DNA of 38,273 bases, taken from contig NZ_BMVJ01000001.1 of the NCBI RefSeq assembly GCF_014650655.1, positions 304,724 through 342,996 of the forward strand, written 5' to 3'. The notes beneath the pieces were generated by a model, which searched no databases, was not told where the DNA came from, and saw only the letters and a program-made list of their open reading frames with translations. Shown piece by piece: positions 16,869-24,217 of the stretch; within the stretch, counting starts at the first letter, position 1, and every line of letters begins with the position of its first letter. The DNA is from Streptomyces anandii JCM 4720. Lineage in GTDB: Bacteria > Actinomycetota > Actinomycetes > Streptomycetales > Streptomycetaceae. Position numbers and translations under genes: made by a program.

Positions 16869-17918
16869 ATGGCGCAGCAGGCTTACATGACGGAGACGGA
16901 CGGCGGCGGCTCGGGGTCCGGGCGGCCAGGATCCCGGCTTCGGCACCTGCTGAACCGCTTCCTGTCCGGCTGGCGCGGCGATCCGCGGATCTGGCGCCGG
17001 GGCGTGCTGCTGGCCGCGGTCGCGGTCGCCCTCGCCCTGGTGATGCTGCTGCACTCGCACATCCCCAACCGGATCGGCAACCTCGGCAGTCTCACCGAGA
17101 CCTTCCTGCCGTGGCTCGGCCTGCTGATCCCGCTGCTGCTGGTGGGGGCGCTGGTGCGCAGGTCGGCGACCGCGCTGATCGCGGTGGTGCTGCCCGCGGT
17201 CGCCTGGCTGAACCTCTTCGGCGGCCTGCTCACCGACAAGACGGCCGGGGGCGGCGACCTGACGGTGGCCACGCACAACGTCAACGCCGACAACCCCGAC
17301 CCCTCCGGCACCGCCCGCGAGGTGGCCGCCGCCGGCGCCGACGTGCTGGCCCTGGAGGAGCTGAAGGCCTCCGCCGTCCCGGTCTACGAGAGCGCGCTCG
17401 CGCCGGCGTACAAGTACCACTCGGTGCAGGGCACGGTCGGGCTGTGGAGCAAGTACCCGATCGCCGACGTGCGTTCGGTCGACATCCGGCTGGGCTGGAC
17501 CCGCGCGATGCGCGCCACCGTGAGCACACCCGAGGGTCCCGTCGCGGTCTACGTCGCCCACATGCCCTCGGTGCGGGTGAAGATGAACGCCGGGTTCACC
17601 GCCGCGCAGCGCGACCAGAGCGCGGACGCGCTCGGCGAGGCGATCGCCGCCGAGCGGCAGCCCCGGGTGATCCTGCTCGGTGACCTCAACGGAACCATGA
17701 ACGACCGCTCGCTCAACGCCGTCACCTCCCAGATGCGTTCCACCCAGGGCGCGGTGGGCAGCGGCTTCGGGTTCAGCTGGCCGGCGTCCTTCCCGATGGC
17801 CCGCATCGACCAGATCATGGTCAAGGGCGTCGAACCGGTCAGCTCCTGGACCCTGCCCCGCACCGGCAGCGACCACCTTCCGGTCGCGGCCCGGGTGAAC
17901 ATGGGTACGACGTCGTAG
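16869..17918 (+). CDS. Membrane-anchored endonuclease/exonuclease/phosphatase-family protein
   Basis: 349 residues. Three N-terminal transmembrane segments (VLLAAVAVALALVMLL; FLPWLGLLIPLLLVGALV; LIAVVLPAVAWLNLFGGLL) are followed by an EEP metal-dependent phosphodiesterase domain from about residue 130. Catalytic motifs in order are VATHNVNADN, LALEELKAS (the Glu), ILLGDLNGTMND (D and N), and GSDHLPVAA with the terminal Asp-His pair. The catalytic domain is probably extracellular. Relatives act on nucleic acids, phospholipids or inositol phosphates; the substrate here cannot be read. The start ATG has GAGG eight bases upstream. The 198-base gap before it holds a possible -10 (TAGGGT, 16814-16819) and nothing else I recognise. 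The methyltransferase gene follows within nine bases. Confidence 0.88.
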   Translation: MAQQAYMTETDGGGSGSGRPGSRLRHLLNRFLSGWRGDPRIWRRGVLLAAVAVALALVMLLHSHIPNRIGNLGSLTETFLPWLGLLIPLLLVGALVRRSATALIAVVLPAVAWLNLFGGLLTDKTAGGGDLTVATHNVNADNPDPSGTAREVAAAGADVLALEELKASAVPVYESALAPAYKYHSVQGTVGLWSKYPIADVRSVDIRLGWTRAMRATVSTPEGPVAVYVAHMPSVRVKMNAGFTAAQRDQSADALGEAIAAERQPRVILLGDLNGTMNDRSLNAVTSQMRSTQGAVGSGFGFSWPASFPMARIDQIMVKGVEPVSSWTLPRTGSDHLPVAARVNMGTTS

Positions 17919-17921
17919 TCT
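17916..17921 (+). promoter_or_regulatory. Candidate -10 box overlapping the EEP stop codon
   Basis: TAGTCT includes the TAG stop of the EEP-family gene and ends six bases before the methyltransferase ATG at 17928. This spacing would give a leaderless methyltransferase mRNA, and no ribosome binding site is seen. The -35 region is weak. Confidence 0.35.
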
Positions 17922-17927
17922 TGGCCG

Positions 17928-18608
17928 ATGCGATCACACCCCGTTGACCGGCCGGCCGATCTCGACGTGGTCCGCGAGTCCTACGACCGCGTGGCGGACA
18001 ACTACGCCCACATGGTGGCGACGACGGGAATGGGCGACATCCGCCGCCACCCGTGGCTCATGGCGTCGATGGACGTCTTCGCCGACTCCGTGCGCGGCCT
18101 CGGCCCCGTCCTCGACGTCGGCTGCGGCCCCGGCACCGTCACCGCCTACCTCGCCGAACGCGGCCTGGACGTCTCCGGGGTGGACCTCTCGCCCCGCATG
18201 ATCGAGAACGCCCGCCGCCTCCACCCGGAGTGCCGCTTCAGCGTCGCCTCGGCCACCGAACTCGACCTCGCCGAGGCGTCCCTGGGCGGCATCCTCGGCT
18301 GGTGGTCGCTGTTCAACCTCCCGCGCGACATCCTGCCCCAGGTGCTCGCCCTGTTCGCCCGCGCGCTGAAGCCCGGCGGCCACTTCATCACCGGCACCCA
18401 CGTCGGCGACGAGGACCGCGTACGCACCGAGGCCTACGGAGGCGTCCCGGTCCGCTGGACCACCCACAAATGGCGCCCGGAACAATTCGCGACCCTGATC
18501 GAACAGGCAGGCCTGCTCCCACTGGCCGAACTCCGCCTGCCCCCGAACGAGTTCAGCGGCCCGACGGTGGTCATCCACGCCAAGCGTCCCGAAGCCCCTG
18601 ACAGCTGA
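17928..18608 (+). CDS. SAM-dependent class I methyltransferase
   Basis: 226 residues. The SAM-binding motif I is VLDVGCGPGTVTAYLAERG (residues about 60-80), followed by the acidic ribose-binding strand VSGVDLSPRMIENARR and a later strand GGILGWWSLFNLP. The N-terminus VRESYDRVADNYAHMV is typical of UbiE/Methyltransf_11/25-type enzymes acting on small molecules. No catalytic residues tell the substrate. The C-terminal part WRPEQFATLIEQAGL is the usual lid region. It follows the EEP gene closely on the same strand and converges on the anti-sigma-type ATPase gene with nine bases between the stops. It may be read through from EEP or from a leaderless promoter. Confidence 0.88.
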   Translation: MRSHPVDRPADLDVVRESYDRVADNYAHMVATTGMGDIRRHPWLMASMDVFADSVRGLGPVLDVGCGPGTVTAYLAERGLDVSGVDLSPRMIENARRLHPECRFSVASATELDLAEASLGGILGWWSLFNLPRDILPQVLALFARALKPGGHFITGTHVGDEDRVRTEAYGGVPVRWTTHKWRPEQFATLIEQAGLLPLAELRLPPNEFSGPTVVIHAKRPEAPDS

Positions 18609-18617
18609 CGGACCCGG

Positions 18618-19004
18618 TCAGGCCAGATCGCACCAGACCGTCTTGCGGTCCGCTCCCTGCTCCACACCCCAGCGCAGGGCGAGTTGGTCGACCAGGGCCA
18701 GGCCGCGCCCGGACTCCGACGTCTCCGGGGCGTCCAGGAGAGCCGGCAGTGCGCGGGGGTCCGGGTCGGTGACCTCCACGCGGGTGAGGCCGCCCGGCAC
18801 GCCGCTGACGCGTACGTTCACCGGCGTGCCCTCGCCCAGGTGGTCGATCACGTTCGTCAGCAACTCCGTGACGCAGAGTTGTACTTCGAAGCCGAGCGCG
18901 TCCAGGTGGTGGCGTACCTCCGGTACGGCCTTCGCCGTGGCCGACAGGCTGAGTTCGAACGTCACGACGTCGCAGGCCGTGGGGGAGGGGAAGTGCTCGG
19001 GCAT
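18618..19004 (-). CDS. Anti-sigma-type HATPase (RsbW/SpoIIAB-like regulatory ATP-binding protein)
   Basis: 128 residues, a stand-alone GHKL ATPase domain of the HATPase_c_2 type common in Streptomyces. The N-box is CVTELLTNVIDHLG, and the G-box region is VTDPDPRALPALLDAPETSESGRGLALVDQLALRWG, with GRGLALVD as the ATP-lid glycines. Such proteins act as anti-sigma factors or serine kinases of anti-anti-sigma factors. In Streptomyces they recur beside XRE/DUF5753 and DUF397 genes (the abaA/whiJ-type clusters), which is exactly the layout here. It diverges from the XRE gene, and an inverted repeat in the 92-base gap may control both. No sigma factor or antagonist gene is adjacent. Confidence 0.9.
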   Translation of the reverse strand: MPEHFPSPTACDVVTFELSLSATAKAVPEVRHHLDALGFEVQLCVTELLTNVIDHLGEGTPVNVRVSGVPGGLTRVEVTDPDPRALPALLDAPETSESGRGLALVDQLALRWGVEQGADRKTVWCDLA

Positions 19005-19021
19005 CGCGGGGTTTCAGCCTT

Positions 19022-19050
19022 CTGTGCGGTGTGTGACGAACACCTCACAG
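19022..19050. promoter_or_regulatory. Inverted repeat in the divergent promoter of the WhiJ-like locus
   Basis: Arms CTGTGCGGTGT (19022-19032) and ACACCTCACAG (19040-19050) pair at 10 of 11 positions around a 7-base spacer. The second arm overlaps a weak -35 region 17 bases before a -10-like TAGCGT (19068-19073) pointing to the XRE gene. It is a good candidate operator for autoregulation. Confidence 0.6.
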
Positions 19051-19096
19051 ACTGTCGACCGGCTCGCTAGCGTGGAAGCCCGTTCGCGTTCGCGAC

Positions 19097-20002
19097 GTGA
19101 ACAGCGGAAACGGTGAGTCGAGTTACGGCGGTGAGCACGTGGTCCGGCGCAAGGACATCGACGGGTCGATCAGCGTCCCCGACTTCTACGGCAAGGAGTT
19201 GCGGTGGAAGAGGGAGGCGGCGGGACTGTCCTTGGAGGCGTTCCTCCAGGGCAGCTTCTACGGCAAGACGTACCTCAGCGACATCGAGCGCGGGCAGCGG
19301 CGCATGCCGATCGACCTGGCCCGGCACGCGGACCGGGTGCTCGGCACCGACGGGTTCTTCGAGCGGCGCTGCGAGGACGTGCGCAAGGCGAGAAGGGCCG
19401 GGCACGCCGCGTACTTCGAGAAGGTCCTGGAGGCGGAGAAGCAGGCCGCGACCATCGAGGAGTGGTGCCCGATGCTGCTCCCCGGTCTGCTGCAGACTCC
19501 GGCCTACGCCCGGGCCGTCATCCTCGCGGGCCTTCCGCTCTCCCCGGAAGCCGAGGTGCAGGAGAAGGTCGGCGCCCGAATGGCGCGCGCCGATCTCTTC
19601 GAGGCGGACCACCGAACTCCCGAGTACTGGGTGATCCTTCACGAGTCGCTGATCACCGACCCGCTCCTGGCGCCCCCGGACATGGCCGAACAACTGGACC
19701 GGATCGTGCAGTTGGCCGAGCGCCGCCGGATCACTCCGCAGGTGCTGTCGCGGAAGTGTGTGGCGCACCCGTTCATGACCGGCCCGGCGAAGATCATGAC
19801 ATTCGCCGATGCCCCTCCGCTGTTCTACACGGAGGCATTGCACAGTGGTGACACCATCGATGATCCGGCCCTCGTGGGGGACTACCGCAAGTCGTACGAT
19901 CGGCTCAGGGCCGTCGCGCTGTCACCTGAGGCGTCCCTGTCCATGATCAAGACGGCGGCAGAGGACTACCGAGATGCCAAGCGACCGGATCGACTTGAGT
20001 GA
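19097..20002 (+). CDS. WhiJ-like XRE-family regulator with DUF5753 domain
   Basis: 301 residues from the GTG at 19097; a GTG at 19139 is an alternative, since neither has a clear ribosome binding site. The helix-turn-helix covers about residues 32-85: FYGKELRWKREAAGLSLEAF, GKTYLSDIERGQRRMPID. The rest is the DUF5753 domain found in Streptomyces WhiJ-type regulators: EEWCPMLLPGLLQTPAYARA, RMARADLFE, YWVILHESLI, MAEQLDRIVQLAERRRITPQVLS. WhiJ proteins act with a small DUF397 partner to repress differentiation genes; the DUF397 gene overlaps this gene by 29 bases. The divergent anti-sigma-type ATPase completes the usual trio. The target is unknown; the ATP-grasp pair downstream could be under its control. 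Confidence 0.92.
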   Translation: MNSGNGESSYGGEHVVRRKDIDGSISVPDFYGKELRWKREAAGLSLEAFLQGSFYGKTYLSDIERGQRRMPIDLARHADRVLGTDGFFERRCEDVRKARRAGHAAYFEKVLEAEKQAATIEEWCPMLLPGLLQTPAYARAVILAGLPLSPEAEVQEKVGARMARADLFEADHRTPEYWVILHESLITDPLLAPPDMAEQLDRIVQLAERRRITPQVLSRKCVAHPFMTGPAKIMTFADAPPLFYTEALHSGDTIDDPALVGDYRKSYDRLRAVALSPEASLSMIKTAAEDYRDAKRPDRLE

Positions 20003-20174
20003 AGCGCTCTGGTTCAAGAGCAGCTACAGCAATGCCACCGGCGGGGACTGCCTCGAAGTCGCCCCCGACTTCCCCGGCCTGGTCCCCCTCCGGGACTCCA
20101 AGGTGCCCGACGGCCCCGTCGTCCTCTTCCGCGCCCCTGCCTGGGCGTCCTTCCTCGACTCGCTCAAGGGGTGA
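19974..20174 (+). CDS. DUF397 protein (partner of the upstream WhiJ-like regulator)
   Basis: 66 residues. The DUF397 signature is clear: LWFKSSYSNATGGDCLEVA, then VPLRDSKVPDGPVVLFRAPAWASFLDSLKG. The ATG at 19974 lies inside the end of the regulator gene with AGAGGA nine bases upstream, so translation is coupled. DUF397 proteins are thought to bind or antagonise their cognate WhiJ-type regulator. The 124 bases before the ATP-grasp gene hold no hairpin I can see; a 17-codon open frame there (20215-20268) is not supported. Confidence 0.93.
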   Translation: MPSDRIDLSEALWFKSSYSNATGGDCLEVAPDFPGLVPLRDSKVPDGPVVLFRAPAWASFLDSLKG

Positions 20175-20298
20175 CCGGTCAGCCGATCGTCACCCCTGCG
20201 TGGTCCCCCGATCATGACATCCTGTGACGCCACACGAGATGACGGAATGCCGGACGACAGGCGGTAGGGCGGTCGCCCGGCAGTGACGGGGACGAACG

Positions 20299-21213
20299 AT
20301 GAAGCTCTGCTTTCTGGTGGAGGAGCAGTACCGCCGAGACGGCATGCCGGTCGAGGTGATCCACCAACTCACCGCATGGGGACACCACGTGGACGTGGTA
20401 CGTCCCGGTGGCTCCCTGCTGCACCTGACGAAGGCCGTACAGACGAGCGCCCATGACGCATGGGTGCTCAAGACCGTCTCGGGCGGCCCGGGCCTCACCT
20501 CGCTCGAAGCGGCGGCCTGGGCCGGCCTGACGACGATCAACGACGTCCGGGCGATACGCGGCGTGCGGGACAAGGCGCTGGCCGCGGTCATCGGTCTCAG
20601 CCGTGGGCTGCCCCTGCCCGCGACCTACGCGGCCGCCGTGCCCGAACTGCTGCTGGAGATACCCGAGTCGGAGTATCCGATCGTGGTCAAGCCCGCTGAC
20701 GGCAGTTCTGGCCGGGCCGTGCACCTGGTGTCCTCCCCGCGCCGGCTCACCGAGATGCTTCCCCAACTGGCGGGGGAGGGCATGCTGATCGCCCAGCCGT
20801 ACGTGCCCAACTCCGGCGCCGACATCAAGGTGTACAGCGTCGGCGGCGAGCTGTACGCCACTGAGCGCCGTTCCCCGCTCCATCCGGACCACGCGGTACG
20901 GGAGCGCCACGTGCCGCTGTCGCCCGAGATCGCCGAGATCGCAGCCAGGGTCGGCGTGGTCTACGGCCTCGACCTCTACGGAGTCGACGTGGTGCTGGGA
21001 CCGGACGGCCCCGTGGTCGTGGACGTGAACGACTTTCCCAGCTTCCGCCAGGTCCCCGACGCGCCGAAACGGCTGGCAAGAGCCGTCCTCGACCTGGCGG
21101 CCGGCGCGACCACGGCGACCACCACCGCGACCGTGACCACCACGGCGACCACCACCGCGCAGCCGCTGCTCGGCGCCGTTCCGATCCCCATGACGGCGGG
21201 CCGGAAGGCATGA
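20299..21213 (+). CDS. ATP-grasp protein 1 of a tandem paralogous pair (RimK/ITPK-like)
   Basis: 304 residues. It has a pre-ATP-grasp lobe (MKLCFLVEEQY...HLTKAV) and an ATP-grasp core: IVVKPADGSSGRAVHLV (nucleotide-binding Lys), LIAQPYVPNSGADIKVYSVGG, RRSPLHPD, and the metal-site strand GPVVVDVNDFPSF. The DxNxFP motif and the FKVYVVG-like strand resemble inositol-phosphate kinases (ITPK), while GADIKVYSVGG also fits RimK-type peptide ligases, so the reaction cannot be decided. After residue 265 comes a Thr/Ala tail encoded by GCGACCACC-type repeats (21105-21165). The start ATG follows GGGGAC at a suitable distance. It overlaps the next gene by ATGA. DUF397 and WhiJ-like genes lie just upstream in the same direction. 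Confidence 0.82.
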   Translation: MKLCFLVEEQYRRDGMPVEVIHQLTAWGHHVDVVRPGGSLLHLTKAVQTSAHDAWVLKTVSGGPGLTSLEAAAWAGLTTINDVRAIRGVRDKALAAVIGLSRGLPLPATYAAAVPELLLEIPESEYPIVVKPADGSSGRAVHLVSSPRRLTEMLPQLAGEGMLIAQPYVPNSGADIKVYSVGGELYATERRSPLHPDHAVRERHVPLSPEIAEIAARVGVVYGLDLYGVDVVLGPDGPVVVDVNDFPSFRQVPDAPKRLARAVLDLAAGATTATTTATVTTTATTTAQPLLGAVPIPMTAGRKA

Positions 21214-22001
21214 GAGTCGCACTCATCACCTCCGAGCCCGGCCACCCGCTCCTGAGCCGCACCACGGCCCTGCTCGCGCCCGACCACCCCGTGGACGTGC
21301 TGGATCCGCGGACGCCGCCGCCCCTCCCCGAACCGCTTGCCGACGTCTACCTGCTGAAGGCACGTACGCCGCATGCCCTCGCACTCGCCCGGGATCTGGA
21401 GCGACGTGGCGCCCGCGTGATCAACTCGGCCGCCGCGACCGCGCTGTGCCAGGACCGCACGGCCATGGCCGCACTGGCCCTGGACGCCGGCCTCCCCTTC
21501 GCGGCCACGGGCACGTTCAGCACCTTGGCAGAGCTGGCGTCCGGGCCGACGCTGTCCGGACCGGCGGTGGTCAAGAGCCGCTACAGCCGGCGGCACGACG
21601 TGGTGGCTCGCGTCGACAGTGCCTCGCACTTGCGGGACCTGGCCGCCGCGCATCCGGACGAGCCGGTCGTGGTGCAGGACTTCGCCCCCAACGACGGGTG
21701 GGACCACAAGCTCTGGGCGGTCGGCGACCGGCTGTTCGCCGGCCTGCGCCGCTCCGAACTCTCCCCGGAGGGACGCGGCCCCACCCGAACGCTTCCCCTC
21801 GACGACCTGCCCCCCGGATGGCCGGCCCTGGTGCGCCGCGTCGGAGAGGTCTTCTCCCTCGACGTCTACGGCGTGGACGTCGTCGACGTGGGCCACGGTG
21901 CCCCACTGATCGTGGACATCAACGCCTTCCCCGGCATCCGGGACCAGCCTGGCGCGCCCGAGGCGCTGGCGGCGCTGATCTCACGGAAGGGAAGTACGTG
22001 A
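21210..22001 (+). CDS. ATP-grasp protein 2 of a tandem paralogous pair (RimK/ITPK-like)
   Basis: 263 residues, translationally coupled to the first ATP-grasp gene through an ATGA overlap. Motifs correspond one by one to those of its neighbour: VVKSRYSRRHDVVARV, VVQDFAPNDGWDHKLWAVGDRLFAGLRRSEL, then FSLDVYGVDVV and PLIVDINAFPGI. The glycine loop after the Lys is replaced by a basic stretch (SRYSRRH), so nucleotide binding may differ. The N-lobe has ADVYLLKARTPHALALARDLERRGARVINSA, the layout of the RimK/ITPK pre-grasp domain. The pair could make a heterodimer or act in sequence. No precursor peptide, carrier protein or inositol gene is adjacent. It converges on nadE, 17 bases away. The substrate is unknown. 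Confidence 0.82.
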   Translation: MRVALITSEPGHPLLSRTTALLAPDHPVDVLDPRTPPPLPEPLADVYLLKARTPHALALARDLERRGARVINSAAATALCQDRTAMAALALDAGLPFAATGTFSTLAELASGPTLSGPAVVKSRYSRRHDVVARVDSASHLRDLAAAHPDEPVVVQDFAPNDGWDHKLWAVGDRLFAGLRRSELSPEGRGPTRTLPLDDLPPGWPALVRRVGEVFSLDVYGVDVVDVGHGAPLIVDINAFPGIRDQPGAPEALAALISRKGST

Positions 22002-22018
22002 CGCTCAAGCGGTGAGTC

Positions 22019-24076
22019 TCATGCCTCCGGCGGGTCGAAGCGGGCCAGGTCGCTGAGCCAGGCCCGGGCGTTGCCGTCCGACGGGGCCCGCCAGTCGCCG
22101 CGTGGGGAGAGGGAGCCGCCGGCCGAGACCTTGGGGCCGTTCGGCATGGCCGAGCGCTTGAACTGTGCGAAGGCGAAGAAGCGGCGGCAGAAGACCTCCA
22201 GCCAGTGCCGGATCTCCGGCAGGTCGTAGGCCACCCGCTTGGCCCGGGGGAAGTTCGGCGGCCAGTCGCCGGACTCCGGGTCGTGCCAGGCGTGCCAGGC
22301 CAGGAAGGCGATCTTGGAGGGACGGAAGCCGTAGCGCAGCACGTGGAAGAGCGTGAAGTCGTGCAGCGCGTACGGGCCGATCTTCGACTCGGTGGACTGC
22401 ATCTCCTCGCCCGGCACCAGCTCCGGGCTGATCTCGGTGTCGAGGATCGCGGCGAGGGTCCTGCCGGTCTCCTCGTCGAACTGGCCGCTGCTGATGACCC
22501 AGCGGATGAGGTGCTGGATCAGCGTCTTCGGCACGCCGCCGTTGACGTTGTAGTGGCTCATCTGGTCGCCCACGCCGTACGTGGACCAGCCGAGCGCCAG
22601 CTCGGAGAGGTCGCCGGTGCCGAGCACGATGCCGCCGCGCTGGTTGGCCAGCCGGAAGAGGTAGTCCGTGCGCAGGCCCGCCTGCACGTTCTCGAAGGTG
22701 ACGTCGTACACCGGCTCGCCGGACGCGAAGGGGTGGCCCATCTCCTCCAGCATCAGCCGCGCGGTGGGCGTGATGTCCAGCTCGGCGGCGGTGACGCCGA
22801 GCGAGTTCATCAGCTTGTGGGCGTTGTCCTTGGTGTGGTCGCTGGTGGCGAAGCCGGGCAGGGTCCAGGCGAGGATGTCGCTGCGGGGGCGGCCCGCGCG
22901 GTCCATCGCGCGGGCGGCGACGATCAGGGCGTGCGTGGAGTCGAGGCCGCCGGAGACCCCGATGACCACCTTCGGGCCGCCGATCGCCGCGAGGCGCTGC
23001 TGGAGGCCCGCGACCTGGATGTTGTACGCCTCGTAGCAGTCCTGGGCGAGCCGGGCGGCGTCGGCGGGTACGAAGGGGAAGCGCTCCAGGCGTCGGCGCA
23101 GGCCGAGGTCGGTGGCCGGCGGGGCGAGTTCGAAGGGGACCGTACGGAAGTCGCTCGTCCGCGCGTGGTGCGTACGGCGGTTGTCGTCGAACGTGCCCAT
23201 GCGCTGCCGCTCCTGGCGGAGCAGGTCGAGGTCCACGTCGGCCACGGCGTGGGAGTCGCCGAGCGGGAAGCGGTCGGTCTCGGCCAGCAGTACGCCGTTC
23301 TCGTAGACCATGGCCTGGCCGTCCCAGGACAGGTCGGTGGTCGACTCGCCGAGGCCGGCGGCGGCGTAGACGTAGGCGGCCAGGCAGCGTGAGGACGCCG
23401 AACGGCACAGCAGCTTGCGGTCCTCGGCGCGGCCGACCGTGATCGGGCTGCCGGAGAGGTTGGCGAGGACGGTCGCGCCGGCGAGGGCCGCCTCCGCGCT
23501 GGGCGGCACCGGTACCCACATGTCCTCGCAGATCTCGGCGTGCAGCACGAGACCGGGGACGTCGTCCGCCGCGAACAGCAGGTCCACGCCGAACGGCACG
23601 GACTCGCCGAGTGCCCCGCCGAGGCGGATCGATCCGCCTCGCTCGTCGGCGCCGTCGCCGATCTGGCGGCGCTCGTAGAACTCGCGGTAGTTCGGGGGGT
23701 ACGACTTGGGTACGACGCCGAGGACGCGGCCGCGGTGCACGACGACCGCGCAGTTGTAGATCCGGTTGCGGTGGCGCAGCGGGGCGCCGACGACCAGGAC
23801 CGGCAGCAGGTCCGCCGACCCGGCGACCACCTGCGCCAGCGCCTCCTCCACCTGGTCGAGCAGCGCGTCCTGGAGCAGCAGGTCCTCGATGGAGTAGCCG
23901 CACAGGCCCAGCTCCGGGAAGACGGCGACGGCGACCCCCTCACGGGCGCACTCGCGCGCTTGGCGCAGGACCGCTTCGGCGTTGGCGGGCGGATCGGCGA
24001 TGACGGTGTGACCCGTGCACGCGGCGACCCGCGCGAAGCCGTGCTGATAGATCGACCAGAAGTTCAATTCAGGCAC
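22019..24076 (-). CDS. nadE: Glutamine-dependent NAD+ synthetase
   Basis: 685 residues from a GTG at 24076, close to the length of the mycobacterial enzyme. The N-terminal nitrilase-type glutaminase domain (residues 1 to about 300) has the catalytic Glu in [10 protein letters not shown], Lys in [13 protein letters not shown] and Cys in [11 protein letters not shown]. The C-terminal synthetase domain has the PP-loop [12 protein letters not shown], with [11 protein letters not shown] and [34 protein letters not shown]. It amidates nicotinic acid adenine dinucleotide using ammonia channelled from glutamine, the last step of NAD synthesis. A longer open frame to 25003 overlaps the opposite-strand hydrolase gene and is not real. 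It diverges from the alpha/beta hydrolase gene across 141 bases, where I see no further feature. Confidence 0.96.
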   Translation of the reverse strand: MPELNFWSIYQHGFARVAACTGHTVIADPPANAEAVLRQARECAREGVAVAVFPELGLCGYSIEDLLLQDALLDQVEEALAQVVAGSADLLPVLVVGAPLRHRNRIYNCAVVVHRGRVLGVVPKSYPPNYREFYERRQIGDGADERGGSIRLGGALGESVPFGVDLLFAADDVPGLVLHAEICEDMWVPVPPSAEAALAGATVLANLSGSPITVGRAEDRKLLCRSASSRCLAAYVYAAAGLGESTTDLSWDGQAMVYENGVLLAETDRFPLGDSHAVADVDLDLLRQERQRMGTFDDNRRTHHARTSDFRTVPFELAPPATDLGLRRRLERFPFVPADAARLAQDCYEAYNIQVAGLQQRLAAIGGPKVVIGVSGGLDSTHALIVAARAMDRAGRPRSDILAWTLPGFATSDHTKDNAHKLMNSLGVTAAELDITPTARLMLEEMGHPFASGEPVYDVTFENVQAGLRTDYLFRLANQRGGIVLGTGDLSELALGWSTYGVGDQMSHYNVNGGVPKTLIQHLIRWVISSGQFDEETGRTLAAILDTEISPELVPGEEMQSTESKIGPYALHDFTLFHVLRYGFRPSKIAFLAWHAWHDPESGDWPPNFPRAKRVAYDLPEIRHWLEVFCRRFFAFAQFKRSAMPNGPKVSAGGSLSPRGDWRAPSDGNARAWLSDLARFDPPEA

Positions 24077-24217
24077 GCGCCCAGTGTAATCGTCAAACCG
24101 ACGCGATAGTCGAACAGGGGGCCCGCCACCCTCCCGAGCGGGGGCGTGGCCCGCCCCGCGTGGGCATCGGCCGGGGTGGGCGGTCATGATGCCGGTACGG
24201 CAGTCGGGGAGGCGGGT

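Noticed and set aside
20215..20268. 17-codon open frame (MTSCDATRDDGMPDDRR) just before the ATP-grasp pair, considered as a graspetide-type precursor peptide
   Set aside because: No ribosome binding site, very short, no repeated Thr/Glu/Asp core motif of known graspetides, and no membrane exporter beside it.
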